DNA of 64,000 nucleotides, taken from assembly GCA_038851035.1 (NCBI GenBank), contig JAWCLH010000012.1, positions 1 to 64,000 of the forward strand, written 5' to 3'. This DNA is from Thermoplasmata archaeon (GTDB taxonomy: Archaea > Thermoplasmatota > DTKX01 > VGTL01). Below the pieces are notes generated by a model. That model ran no database searches and was not told the origin of the DNA. It saw only the letters and a program-made list of their open reading frames with translations. Position numbers and translations under genes: made by a program. Positions 26,301 to 33,914 of this stretch are shown piece by piece. How positions within the stretch are numbered: position 1 is the stretch's first letter; each line of letters begins with the position of its first letter.

Positions 26301-29143
26301 TTGTTGTAGGCCTCGACGGCCTCGTTGACCAGCCTCATCCTCTCCACGATGACGCCACGGTAGAACCAGCCCATCTCGTTGTTCGGCTGGAGCTCCAGGG
26401 AGCGCTTCAGCGCCGCCAGAGCCTCGGTATTCTTCTCAAGGTTCAGGAGGGCCTCGCCTTTGTGGAAAAGAACCTCGGCGTCGTTCTCGTTGAACTTCAG
26501 AATCTGGTCGTATACCTTCGCGGCCTCGACCCATTTCTTTCCGGCGCGCAGGGTCTCGGCCTTGTACCTGTAGGCTATCTCGAGGTCGGGCTTGAGCTTG
26601 ATGGCCATGTCCAGGGCCCTCAGCGCCAGCTCCTCTTTTCCGAGGAAGTGGAGCGCCCTGCCCTTGTTCGTCCAGGCGTCATGGTCCTTTGGGTTCCGGT
26701 CGAGAAGCCAGTCGAAGCACGATATCGCCTCTTCATACCTCCCCAAATTGAATAGCGTATAGCCCTTCCCGTGCCAGACCCTCTCGCTTGGGCTCATCTC
26801 CATCAGTCGGTCGTAGACCATCAGGGCCTCCTCGTATCGCTCGAGGGCGTAGAGGGCGTCGCCCTTCATCTGCCAGCTCTCGACGTCGTCAGGCCTGAGC
26901 TCGAGCAAGCGGTCCAAGGCTTTTACGGCCTCGGCCATCCTGCCTAGAGCATAGTGGGTCCGAGCCATGGCCTTCCAAGCCTCGACGAAATTGGGGTTGA
27001 TCAGCGTGGCGCGGTCGAAGCACTGGATGGCCTCCTCGGGCCTTTTGAGCTTGATGAGAACATCACCCTTCTTGTACCACGCATTGTAGTCGTTGGGGTT
27101 CTGGCGGATGGCGTTGTCGTATACCTCGAGGGCCGCCTCGAGCCTCCCGGCCTTGACTAGGGCCTCCTCCTTCCTCTTCCAGGCCTCGGTGTTCTTCGGG
27201 TTGAGCTTGGTCACCTGGTCCCAGGCGTCAAGGGCGTCCTGGAAGAGGCCGAGCTGCTCCAGCGTCACCGCCTTCTCGAACCAACACCTCTCGCCGCGAG
27301 GCTCAAGCTCCAGAGAGCGGTTGTAGCTCTTCAGAGCGTCCTGGTGGCGGCCCAGCTCTGCGAGGGCGGTTCCCCGATTCAGCCAGACCTCCGCGTCATT
27401 CGGGTTGAGCTTGATTACCATGTCGTAGCACTTCACGGCCTCACCCGGGTTCTTCATTTTGCGGAGGGCAGCGGCCTTGTTCCTCCAGGCCTCCTCGAGG
27501 TTGGGCTTCACTTTCAGAGCCTTCTCGTACGCCTCGACAGCCTCCTTGTACCTCTCGAGTTTGTAGAAAATATTACCCCGGGCGTTCAGGACCTCCGCGT
27601 TGGACGGGTCGATGGAGAGAACACGGTCATATGTCTTTAGAGCGTCCTCGTAGCGCTCCAGACCATAGAGAGCGTGGCCCTTTCCAATCATCCAGGCCTT
27701 CTCGTCGGGGTAGTGGCTGAGGGCCTTCTCGAAGGACCGGGCAGCATCAATGTGCTTCCCGAGCCTGAGCAGGACCTCCCCCCTCGGGCCCCAGACGTCC
27801 TTGTGGTTCGGGTTTAGCTCCGTCACCCTGTTGAAGGCCTTGATGGCGATTCCCCAGTCCCTCGCCTCCTGCGCGAGTAGGCCGAGCTCGTACCAAGCCT
27901 CCCAGTGGGTCGGCTCTATGCCGACTGCCTTATCAAGCGCCTCCATCGCCTCCCTTTTTCTCTGGAAGTGCTTAAGAACCAGTCCCCTCTCGAAATGGGC
28001 CAGGGCGTTCAGGGGGTCTATCTCCAGAACCCGGTCGAAGCAGGAGAGGGCCTCCGCGGGCTTGCCCAGCTTCGTCAGGCCGACGCCCTTCTTGAACCAG
28101 GCGTCCTTGTCTCCAGGGGCACTCTCCAGCACCCGGTCGAAGCACATGACGGCCTCGCTGTACTTGCCTATCTCGTGTAGCGCGTTGGCCTTGTTGTACC
28201 ATGCCTCCATGCGCGTGGGGTTTATCGAAATCGCCCTGTCATAGGCTTGAATCGCCTCCATAACCCTTCCAAGCTTCTTCAGCGCCACGCCCTTGTTTAT
28301 GCAGACATCGACATCGTTGGGGTTGAGCTCTAGAACCTTATCATAGCACCGGACTGCCTCGTTGAACTGGCCCAGGTAATGGTAGGCGACGCCCTTGTTG
28401 TTCCAGGCCTTTTCATAATCCGGTTTGAGCTCAGTGGCGCGGTCGAAGGCCTGTATCGCTTCTATATGCCTCTCGAGGTGGTAGAGCGCCACGCCCTTGT
28501 TGTACCAGGCCTTCTCGTTCTTCGGGTTGAGCTGGAGGGCCTTTGTGTAGCACTCGACCGCCTCCTGATGCCTCTTCATGTCGTCGAGGGCGTTGCCCTT
28601 GTTGTATAGGGCGGTCTCGTAGTCGGGCTTAAGCTTCAGGGCTTTATCGTAGTTTTCTATCGCCTTCTGCAGGTCGCCGTAGCTGTACGCGACATTGCCA
28701 AGCCTCAGATATGTCTCGGGGTTGCCCACGAGCTTCCCGGTCGCCTCTTCGACCTCCTTGACCTTCTGGCTTATCAACTCCACGACGGCCCTGTCGCCCT
28801 TGGCGAGCTGGAGCTTGGCGTCCTTGTCCATGTCCAGCGACACGCCCATCCTGTTCATCAGAAGGTTGAGCTGGTTTGCCATCGCCTCGAGCTGGGCCTC
28901 GGTCAGCGAGCGCACGTTTATGCTCTTGATCTGCTGGACGACGTCACCTTCGGAAACGAAGCTCAGGGCGTCGCCGTATGTCGTCGGGCCCACGGAGATT
29001 GAGGTCGAGGCGCGGGCCGCCGGTCTCCTGCGGAGACCGGACGTGTCGTCGAGCAGGGCTCCACCCGTGATTCGCTGGCCGCACTTCGAGCAGGACTTTG
29101 CGTCCTCGGGGTTCATGAAACCGCACTTGCTGCATCTGGGCAT
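23369..29143 (-). CDS. giant tetratricopeptide-repeat protein with N-terminal zinc ribbon
   Basis: A 1924-residue cytosolic protein. A zinc ribbon at the N-terminus (Cys4, Cys7, Cys18, Cys21) is followed by a 100-residue linker and then about fifty near-continuous 34-residue TPR units (about 140-1880). They show the consensus W.NKG.AL..LGR..EA..CFD.AL...P. A short charged coiled-coil tail (KIKEEERAREKRE) closes it. There is no signal peptide or membrane helix. TPR arrays form superhelical scaffolds for protein partners; the length suggests several simultaneous partners. The frame is unbroken despite 5.8 kb of repetitive DNA, which argues for selection. Confidence 0.92.
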   Translation of the reverse strand: MPRCSKCGFMNPEDAKSCSKCGQRITGGALLDDTSGLRRRPAARASTSISVGPTTYGDALSFVSEGDVVQQIKSINVRSLTEAQLEAMANQLNLLMNRMGVSLDMDKDAKLQLAKGDRAVVELISQKVKEVEEATGKLVGNPETYLRLGNVAYSYGDLQKAIENYDKALKLKPDYETALYNKGNALDDMKRHQEAVECYTKALQLNPKNEKAWYNKGVALYHLERHIEAIQAFDRATELKPDYEKAWNNKGVAYHYLGQFNEAVRCYDKVLELNPNDVDVCINKGVALKKLGRVMEAIQAYDRAISINPTRMEAWYNKANALHEIGKYSEAVMCFDRVLESAPGDKDAWFKKGVGLTKLGKPAEALSCFDRVLEIDPLNALAHFERGLVLKHFQRKREAMEALDKAVGIEPTHWEAWYELGLLAQEARDWGIAIKAFNRVTELNPNHKDVWGPRGEVLLRLGKHIDAARSFEKALSHYPDEKAWMIGKGHALYGLERYEDALKTYDRVLSIDPSNAEVLNARGNIFYKLERYKEAVEAYEKALKVKPNLEEAWRNKAAALRKMKNPGEAVKCYDMVIKLNPNDAEVWLNRGTALAELGRHQDALKSYNRSLELEPRGERCWFEKAVTLEQLGLFQDALDAWDQVTKLNPKNTEAWKRKEEALVKAGRLEAALEVYDNAIRQNPNDYNAWYKKGDVLIKLKRPEEAIQCFDRATLINPNFVEAWKAMARTHYALGRMAEAVKALDRLLELRPDDVESWQMKGDALYALERYEEALMVYDRLMEMSPSERVWHGKGYTLFNLGRYEEAISCFDWLLDRNPKDHDAWTNKGRALHFLGKEELALRALDMAIKLKPDLEIAYRYKAETLRAGKKWVEAAKVYDQILKFNENDAEVLFHKGEALLNLEKNTEALAALKRSLELQPNNEMGWFYRGVIVERMRLVNEAVEAYNKVLALNPKNQEAWSRLEDVLVRAGRFEEALACYDNAIANNPNDYDAWYKKGTVLRRLGRDEEAIQCLDKATMINLNFEAAWFDLGELYLSRKLIDEALRCFERTVDINPDNLRAWQHRGGILYSLGRYMEALPCFDRVLEKDQKNVEAWNNKGNVLFKIDRLEEAIKCYDRALELRPKLEEALQNKATALRSLGRDEDAIRVLDTLIRIRPEDDSLFRTKAELLRRNGRLQDAIICYNKILRLKPKDEEIWFKKGTALHELMKVEEALKCYRRSLKLNPKNEEGWWRVGAIFEELNDTESAIQNYDKALEVNPNYDNAWKSKLDLLERLGRIEEAIECLDKAIQANPSDHSAWNSKGRALRKLNRNSEALECFDSALKIKPDFAEAWWNKGLTLQALGRDGDALDALDRAIELLPSEKELWVAKGNSLTSLKRVEEAIEAYDRALELDAKCVEAWVGRGRAHVEAGQPEEALKAYDRAILIDPNYPKIYFYRGLALNALKRHHDALQAYEKAVELDQKFMEAWLNKGKTHSALGQPREAIRCFDKAIDLDPAREEPWNLKGWELSKLSKIKRALECFDRAIELNPKNGEGWFNKGSLNLQLGRLKEAVECFDKAIDLNPGYDRPWDEKGLALLEMGEVEDALDCFEKALDINSNNAEAWYHKGAALYRLDRAEEAIECFDNALELVPDHHKAWVGKGSALVREGEHVAAIECFDKGLRHGPNYDVGWYSKGSALHDLGLIKEAVKSYHRAISINPSLEDCWVDIGVALHELGNSEAAVTCFDKALDINSKDEVAWMNKGSALIDLNRNEEALRCFERATVLAPKDERTWYNKGVALMNLGDVKHALRCFDIAVNLNEKYVKAHVNRGAALAALNRHEMALDAYEKAIKHDPKFAAAWHNKGRALEHLGRLDEAVAAYEKAQDLSPKDIEIQRDRRICAEKLDKKIKEEERAREKRELEEDARTLREAERRIRPSEIL

Positions 29144-29289
29144 AGCGAGGCCCCGCGTTCAATTACTCATTAAGGTAATGGGTCTTGTATTTATTAATTA
29201 TACTGGCTCATCCTCATCGGGTGTTATGGCTTGTCCGGTGGCGTTCGGGGAAATGTTTAATGTCGTCCGATGCTGCTGCGGGCGGGCAC

Positions 29290-30669
29290 CTAGCTCTTTG
29301 CCCTCCCCGTCCAGCAGTGGTGACAGATGTAGACGGGCTCGCCGCTCTCTCCCGTTGCGACCCTATGGCTCCGCGTCATGGAGCCGCAGAGAACGCACCT
29401 GCCGTCAGGAACCTCTCTAATGAGAAGCGGCTCCAGCTCCTGCCACTCTCCCCTAGCCGCGGAGTCCACGTATTTATCGATGAAATCCTCAACGCCCCGG
29501 GCGGGTAGGTAGGTACCGTGGGTTATCCACCGGACCTCATCAGCTCTTTGATAGATGATATAAGCATCCTCGAGGATGTGCACCCCCACGGACCCCTCAT
29601 TCTCCCCGATAAAGCTTTCCCGAAGGCTCTCCAAGAGAGCCTTTCGGCTGCGCAGCACTGTCATCTTCGATATCAGTGGTGAGTCGCCCTCGAGCCAATG
29701 AATCACCCTATTCACGCCCAGCACATTTGAGTTGCCTGTGAGCCTGAACGCCCTGACTGTTTCGAGGGTCTTGACGAGCGCGGAGGCCGCCTCTTCTGGA
29801 GTGAGGGGCTCACCGGTCTGCAGGTACCTCTGGGCCACCCGGAGCATCTCGCTCGTTGCAAGAAAATACCTGAGCCTGAGAAAGCAATCGATGTGGTAGA
29901 GCGCTCCCCGGAAGACGGTACCCCCTCTCCCGGCCTCCGCGGCTATTCCTTCCCCTTCGGCGCCATCCGCGCCCCTTGCGGTTGCCGATTCCGCTTCTCC
30001 GCCCTGGTCTGGTCCGGTACCCGCTCTGGGATAAACTGCATCCCTGGCCACTTCTCCCCCGCAGAGCACGCACCTTGTTCTGTCTCCTGTAAGCTCCTTT
30101 TTCTCGGTCGCGAAATACCCGCACCCGCACCAGTGAATCAGTGTGAGACGGGGGTTGAGGCGGGTGGCAAACTCAGATGCAACGCGCGCGGCTGTAGCCA
30201 TGGTCTCCTTTCCGCAACGGGGGCAGAGGGAGAGGTTCGCCGCCCCCTCCCTGAGTTCCTCTTCGGTCAGTGAACCAATATCCAGCTCCTGAGAACTCCA
30301 GGCGAGGAAGTAGGGGCATTTGCGCAGGGTGCCCGGCTCCTGGGCCCTCAGACCGCTGAGCGTCCTCTCCCTCCAGGCCCCGCACTCCCTCCTCGCCTCA
30401 TCCGGACAGGATGCACATAACTCGCCGAATTGAAGCCTGTCGCCCCCCTCGAACCACGCGAACAGCAGAGCAAGGGGCTGGAGCTCCGGCGCGCCGGAGA
30501 ATTGGATTGGTCTCTTCTGTCCGGCTTCGCCCCCGCCGTTCACCCTATCGCTCTTCCACCCCTCCCATCCGTCGCCTCCCGCTCCGTTGCCGCTGTTCTC
30601 ACTTGAGCCTCTTCCTCCGTTCTTCTCGCCTCTTCCCCCGCCCGCCTCCTCCGCCACCTTTCTTCCCAT
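29290..30669 (-). CDS. cysteine-rich multi-zinc-ribbon protein of unknown function
   Basis: A 459-residue protein I do not recognise. The first 50 residues are Gly/Glu-rich and low in complexity. Four cysteine groups look like metal sites: CASCPDEARREC, CPRCGKE, WCGCGYF with CVLCGGE, and a C-terminal CVLCGSM...YICHHCW pair. Between the third and fourth groups lies a helical region with no membrane segment. It starts four bases after the stop of the cyclodeaminase-family gene, so the two are probably cotranscribed. The true start could be internal, because the early low-complexity tract is atypical. Confidence 0.65.
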   Translation of the reverse strand: MGRKVAEEAGGGRGEKNGGRGSSENSGNGAGGDGWEGWKSDRVNGGGEAGQKRPIQFSGAPELQPLALLFAWFEGGDRLQFGELCASCPDEARRECGAWRERTLSGLRAQEPGTLRKCPYFLAWSSQELDIGSLTEEELREGAANLSLCPRCGKETMATAARVASEFATRLNPRLTLIHWCGCGYFATEKKELTGDRTRCVLCGGEVARDAVYPRAGTGPDQGGEAESATARGADGAEGEGIAAEAGRGGTVFRGALYHIDCFLRLRYFLATSEMLRVAQRYLQTGEPLTPEEAASALVKTLETVRAFRLTGNSNVLGVNRVIHWLEGDSPLISKMTVLRSRKALLESLRESFIGENEGSVGVHILEDAYIIYQRADEVRWITHGTYLPARGVEDFIDKYVDSAARGEWQELEPLLIREVPDGRCVLCGSMTRSHRVATGESGEPVYICHHCWTGRAKS

Positions 30670-30673
30670 AATA

Positions 30674-31306
30674 TCAACCCATCCGGGAGCGGCAGGCGGT
30701 CAGAATATCCCTGAGGCGTTCGTCAGAGAAGCTCGTGTAGCTCTTTAACTCCTTGAGAATCCGCTCATTGAAATCCTGGTCCCTGATGTTCTTTAGGTTG
30801 ATCTCGACATTGAGGGCGGCCCCCATCAGACCTGCGTGAACGAGCAGCGCGCCCACGCCGGCGTCGCTCGCCGCACTCGGGTTGCCCTTCTCAGCCAACA
30901 CCCTGAGACCGTCCAGCGCGGCGCTGCATTTACCCGCCAGCTTCAGGGGCACGAGGGCGGCGCCCTTGAGCGCCTCCTGAATCGCTTTCGAGCGCTCCTG
31001 CTTCTGGTTGCCCGTCTCCCTCGGCATCGCGAAAGCGGCGGTCACCCTGTTGAAGGCCTCTGTGTCCCGGTCCACTATTTCAAGCATCTCTTTCCTCAGG
31101 GATTCCAGTTTCTCGAGGTCATTCTGGAGCTCGCCGCTGACCCGCTCGTAGCCAGGCTTCCCGATTGTTAGCCGGGCCACCATGCACCCGAGCGCTGCAC
31201 CGAGCGCGCCCGCAAGGGCGGAGACGCTACCCCCGCCGGGAGCGGGAGAGCTCGACGCCACCTCTTCCACAAAGTCGCTCACCGGTTTTGCCACTATTCC
31301 TGTCAT
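30674..31306 (-). CDS. cyclodeaminase/cyclohydrolase family protein (FtcD_C/FchA type)
   Basis: A 210-residue all-helical protein. It shows the family hallmark [22 protein letters not shown] near residues 18-38, then [12 protein letters not shown], and later [37 protein letters not shown]. Relatives include the cyclodeaminase part of FtcD and methenyl-tetrahydrofolate cyclohydrolase FchA. It therefore likely acts on a one-carbon folate or pterin intermediate. The length matches the single-domain FchA type. It is divergent from the HerA-like gene and leads a two-gene unit with the cysteine-rich protein. Confidence 0.88.
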   Translation of the reverse strand: MTGIVAKPVSDFVEEVASSSPAPGGGSVSALAGALGAALGCMVARLTIGKPGYERVSGELQNDLEKLESLRKEMLEIVDRDTEAFNRVTAAFAMPRETGNQKQERSKAIQEALKGAALVPLKLAGKCSAALDGLRVLAEKGNPSAASDAGVGALLVHAGLMGAALNVEINLKNIRDQDFNERILKELKSYTSFSDERLRDILTACRSRMG

Positions 31307-31340
31307 CGAAACCCTTCCCCCAGCCCATCATGGGGCTCCG

Positions 31341-31349
31341 ATATAAATG
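31341..31349 (+). promoter_or_regulatory. TATA box of the HerA-like gene
   Basis: ATATAAATG is centred 57 bases ahead of ATG 31402. It predicts a leader of about 30 bases containing the purine-rich GGAGGGGGG at 31383-31391. Confidence 0.5.
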
Positions 31350-31401
31350 TTGCCCAGAAACGATTTCATCCTCCAGCTCGTTGGAGGGGGGTCGGGGTTC
31401 G

Positions 31402-32958
31402 ATGACCGTCGTTGGCCAGCTAACTGGTGGGGAGCACGGGGCTCTCGTCCTCCGCCAGAGGAGCGAGAGCGGTTTGGAGCTAGGGGAGCTGCTTGTTGCC
31501 CCTCTCAATTCCTCGGGAGATGAGTACATTATCCTCCAGGTTTTCGACCTCCTTTATGGAAGCCAGCTCGAACCGAAGGTCATTGAGATGATGAGCGGGA
31601 TGAAGCTTGAAGGGTACGGAGAGGGCGCGGATTTCATGGATCGAAATCTGAGGGCATATATTCTTGCGAAAGCTAAGGCGCTCGTGCATGTCAGGCGAAA
31701 GGACGGCCGCTGGATAATTAAGACACCAAAGATTCTTCCCCCGTTCTTCTCCGAGGTGTACAGCGCCTCGGCCGAGCATTTGGCCTTTCTCGAGCGGCCG
31801 CCCAACCCGGTCTATTTGGGTAAGGTCAGGAGCGGCTCGAGAGTGGTGGATGTGGATGTCTATCTCGACGGCCGAGAGCTCTTCTCTCACCACGTCCTCA
31901 TTCCCGCGACCACCGGCAGGGGCAAGAGTAATCTTGTGAAGGTCATGCTCTGGAGTGTGATAGGCCAGTCCTACTGCGGCGTGCTGATTCTCGACTCGCA
32001 CGATGAGTACTACGGCCGCTCGGGGCCCGGGCTTAAGGACCACCCCCAGGCCTCGCAGGGACTTGTCTACTACTCACCATCCCCGCCCAAGGGAGCGCGG
32101 TCCCTGCGCTTCAACCTCTCCCTCCTCCGGCCCTGGCACTTCAGGGGCATCGTGCCCCTCACCGATGCCCAGTACGAAGCGATGAGGGCATTCTACAACC
32201 GCCATGGGGAGAGTTGGATTTCGGCCCTGATGCAGACGCCAGAGGAGGAGGCGCTGAACAGGCTAAAGGTGCAGCCGATCACCGCCCTGACCCTGAAGAG
32301 GCGCCTAGACCTCGTGCTGGGCATCTATGTCAATCAGGAAGGCTATTTGCGCAGCAGGAACCAGGTATTTGTTTCGGAGGGCGGCGAGTCGACAGTGGAG
32401 GACATCGTGCGCCATCTCGAGGAGGGAAAAAAGGTCCTGGTCGACACTTCCCGACTCACCGACCAGGCCGAGCTCATCATCGGCAGTATAATCGCCAATG
32501 AGATTCTGGACAGGTACAAGAGCTATAGGGGGGATGGAGAATCGACCGGAAGGCCGGTGATATCGATCGTAATAGAAGAGGCCCCTCGAGTCCTGCACAC
32601 CAGCGAGGAGAGCAACGTTTTTGGGACGATAGCCCGCGAGGGGCGCAAGTTTGGGGTGGGGTTGGTTGCGGTCACCCAGCTCGCCAGCCTGATACCGAGA
32701 GAGATTCTAGCCAACCTCAACACAAAAATTATTCTGGGCAACGAGATGAGGGCCGAGAGGGAAGCGATAATCGGCAGTGCTTCGCAGGACCTCTCGAGCG
32801 ACAGCAACATGATAGCAGCCCTCGACAAGGGAGAGGCGCTCGTCAGCTCCGTGTTCACCAGATTCGCCATTCCGATTCAGATTCCACTCTTCGAGAGCCT
32901 TGTCCCAAGAGGGGGCAAGGATAGCGATAAAGAGAGAATCAGGCTTGTTGGCCTGTGA
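31402..32958 (+). CDS. HerA-like hexameric DNA translocase/helicase
   Basis: A 518-residue HerA/FtsK-superfamily ATPase. It has an N-terminal HAS-barrel region (about 1-110), Walker A TTGRGKSN (Lys175), a [11 protein letters not shown] strand, and late motifs VIEEAPRVL (Walker B with catalytic Glu), [14 protein letters not shown] (sensor/arginine motif) and a C-terminal region that can latch onto a neighbouring subunit. HerA normally pairs with the NurA nuclease in DNA end resection, but no nurA is nearby, so this may be a paralogue with another role. ATG 31402 is chosen for the family N-terminus and upstream GGAGG; the frame extends to 31165 with low-quality residues. Confidence 0.88.
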   Translation: MTVVGQLTGGEHGALVLRQRSESGLELGELLVAPLNSSGDEYIILQVFDLLYGSQLEPKVIEMMSGMKLEGYGEGADFMDRNLRAYILAKAKALVHVRRKDGRWIIKTPKILPPFFSEVYSASAEHLAFLERPPNPVYLGKVRSGSRVVDVDVYLDGRELFSHHVLIPATTGRGKSNLVKVMLWSVIGQSYCGVLILDSHDEYYGRSGPGLKDHPQASQGLVYYSPSPPKGARSLRFNLSLLRPWHFRGIVPLTDAQYEAMRAFYNRHGESWISALMQTPEEEALNRLKVQPITALTLKRRLDLVLGIYVNQEGYLRSRNQVFVSEGGESTVEDIVRHLEEGKKVLVDTSRLTDQAELIIGSIIANEILDRYKSYRGDGESTGRPVISIVIEEAPRVLHTSEESNVFGTIAREGRKFGVGLVAVTQLASLIPREILANLNTKIILGNEMRAEREAIIGSASQDLSSDSNMIAALDKGEALVSSVFTRFAIPIQIPLFESLVPRGGKDSDKERIRLVGL

Positions 32959-33165
32959 CCTACAGGCACATCTGTTATTTCGTCTCACGGGAAAAATATT
33001 CTACCCATATTTGGGCTCATGGGCCCAGACCTTTGATTAAAGCGCTTTCAGGCATTTGACCAATATGGCGGCTGTTGAGGGATCCTCACCTTGGTCGGAG
33101 TACAACATCCGGCACCCGTCCCCCCGAATATCGCTCTGGGGCACGGCTGCCCCTTCTACTGTTGC

Positions 33166-33684
33166 TCACCACCTCTCATGGTGCAGAATCTCTGAAAGCG
33201 CCAGCCTCCTTCTCTTCGCCGGCCTCTCTGCTGGGACACCGATGGGCAGAATCGCGACGGGCCTGACCCAGTTCGGGAGATCGAGCGCCTCCGAGACCTC
33301 TGCGTCGTTGAAGGCCCCCACCCAGCAGGAGCCCAGCCCCTTTGAGTGGACATATAGAAGTATGTTCTCTATTGCGGCCGCAGTGTCCTGGAGCATGTAG
33401 AGCTCCCTTCCCCTCTCGCCATAGTGAGCGATTCTGCGCGCGTTGGCGCAGACAACGAGTACCACCGGCGCCTCTGCTATGAAATCCTGTCCGAGCGCAG
33501 CTTCAGCAAGTCTCTTCTTTGTGCCTGCGTCCCTCACAACGACAAAGTCCCGGGCCTGCAGATTCCCCGCGGAGGGGGCCAGGTTGCCTACTCTGACAGC
33601 TTCTTCGATAAAACCCTCCGGCAGCTCTTCATTTTTAAATGCCCTGACGCTCCTCCTCCCCTCAATCGCCTCGACGAGTTCCAT
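33166..33684 (-). CDS. nitroreductase-family flavoprotein
   Basis: A 172-residue single-domain nitroreductase fold. The N-terminus MELVEAIEGRRSVRAF carries the FMN-phosphate-binding RRSVR motif, followed by APSAGNLQARDFVVV and the C-terminal GLGSCWVGAF segment and VAILPIG strand, all standard for the family. Such enzymes use FMN and NAD(P)H to reduce quinones, nitro groups or cofactors; the substrate is unknown. ATG 33684 is chosen because the frame upstream (to 33852) does not look like the family. The intergenic stretch at 33685-33914 holds nothing recognisable. Confidence 0.88.
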   Translation of the reverse strand: MELVEAIEGRRSVRAFKNEELPEGFIEEAVRVGNLAPSAGNLQARDFVVVRDAGTKKRLAEAALGQDFIAEAPVVLVVCANARRIAHYGERGRELYMLQDTAAAIENILLYVHSKGLGSCWVGAFNDAEVSEALDLPNWVRPVAILPIGVPAERPAKRRRLALSEILHHERW

Positions 33685-33914
33685 GAGCAATCCCCCCCAA
33701 TTTCTAGTTCTGGGCCGCGCGCACTCCCCTTCCATCCAGCCCAGGACGGGGGTCGTAGGGCAATTGTAGCTGCCTCCTCTCACCGCCAGAGTAGCGCGTT
33801 CCAGGGTGGAATGGCTGGTGAGGCACGGACCCGTGTCAACGGGCAGTATCATCGGGCGGGGCAGAGATAAAGATTCCTCTGGGTGGCTTGAGAGGGAGGG
33901 GGAATAGATGGTCC

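Noticed and set aside
23369-29143. TPR array considered as a CRISPR or tandem DNA repeat
   Set aside because: The units are about 102 bases with varied sequence and preserved codon frame, so the repetition is at the protein level.
33685-33852. N-terminal extension of the nitroreductase frame
   Set aside because: The residues lack family similarity and the ATG at 33684 begins exactly at the conserved MELVEAIEGRRS start.
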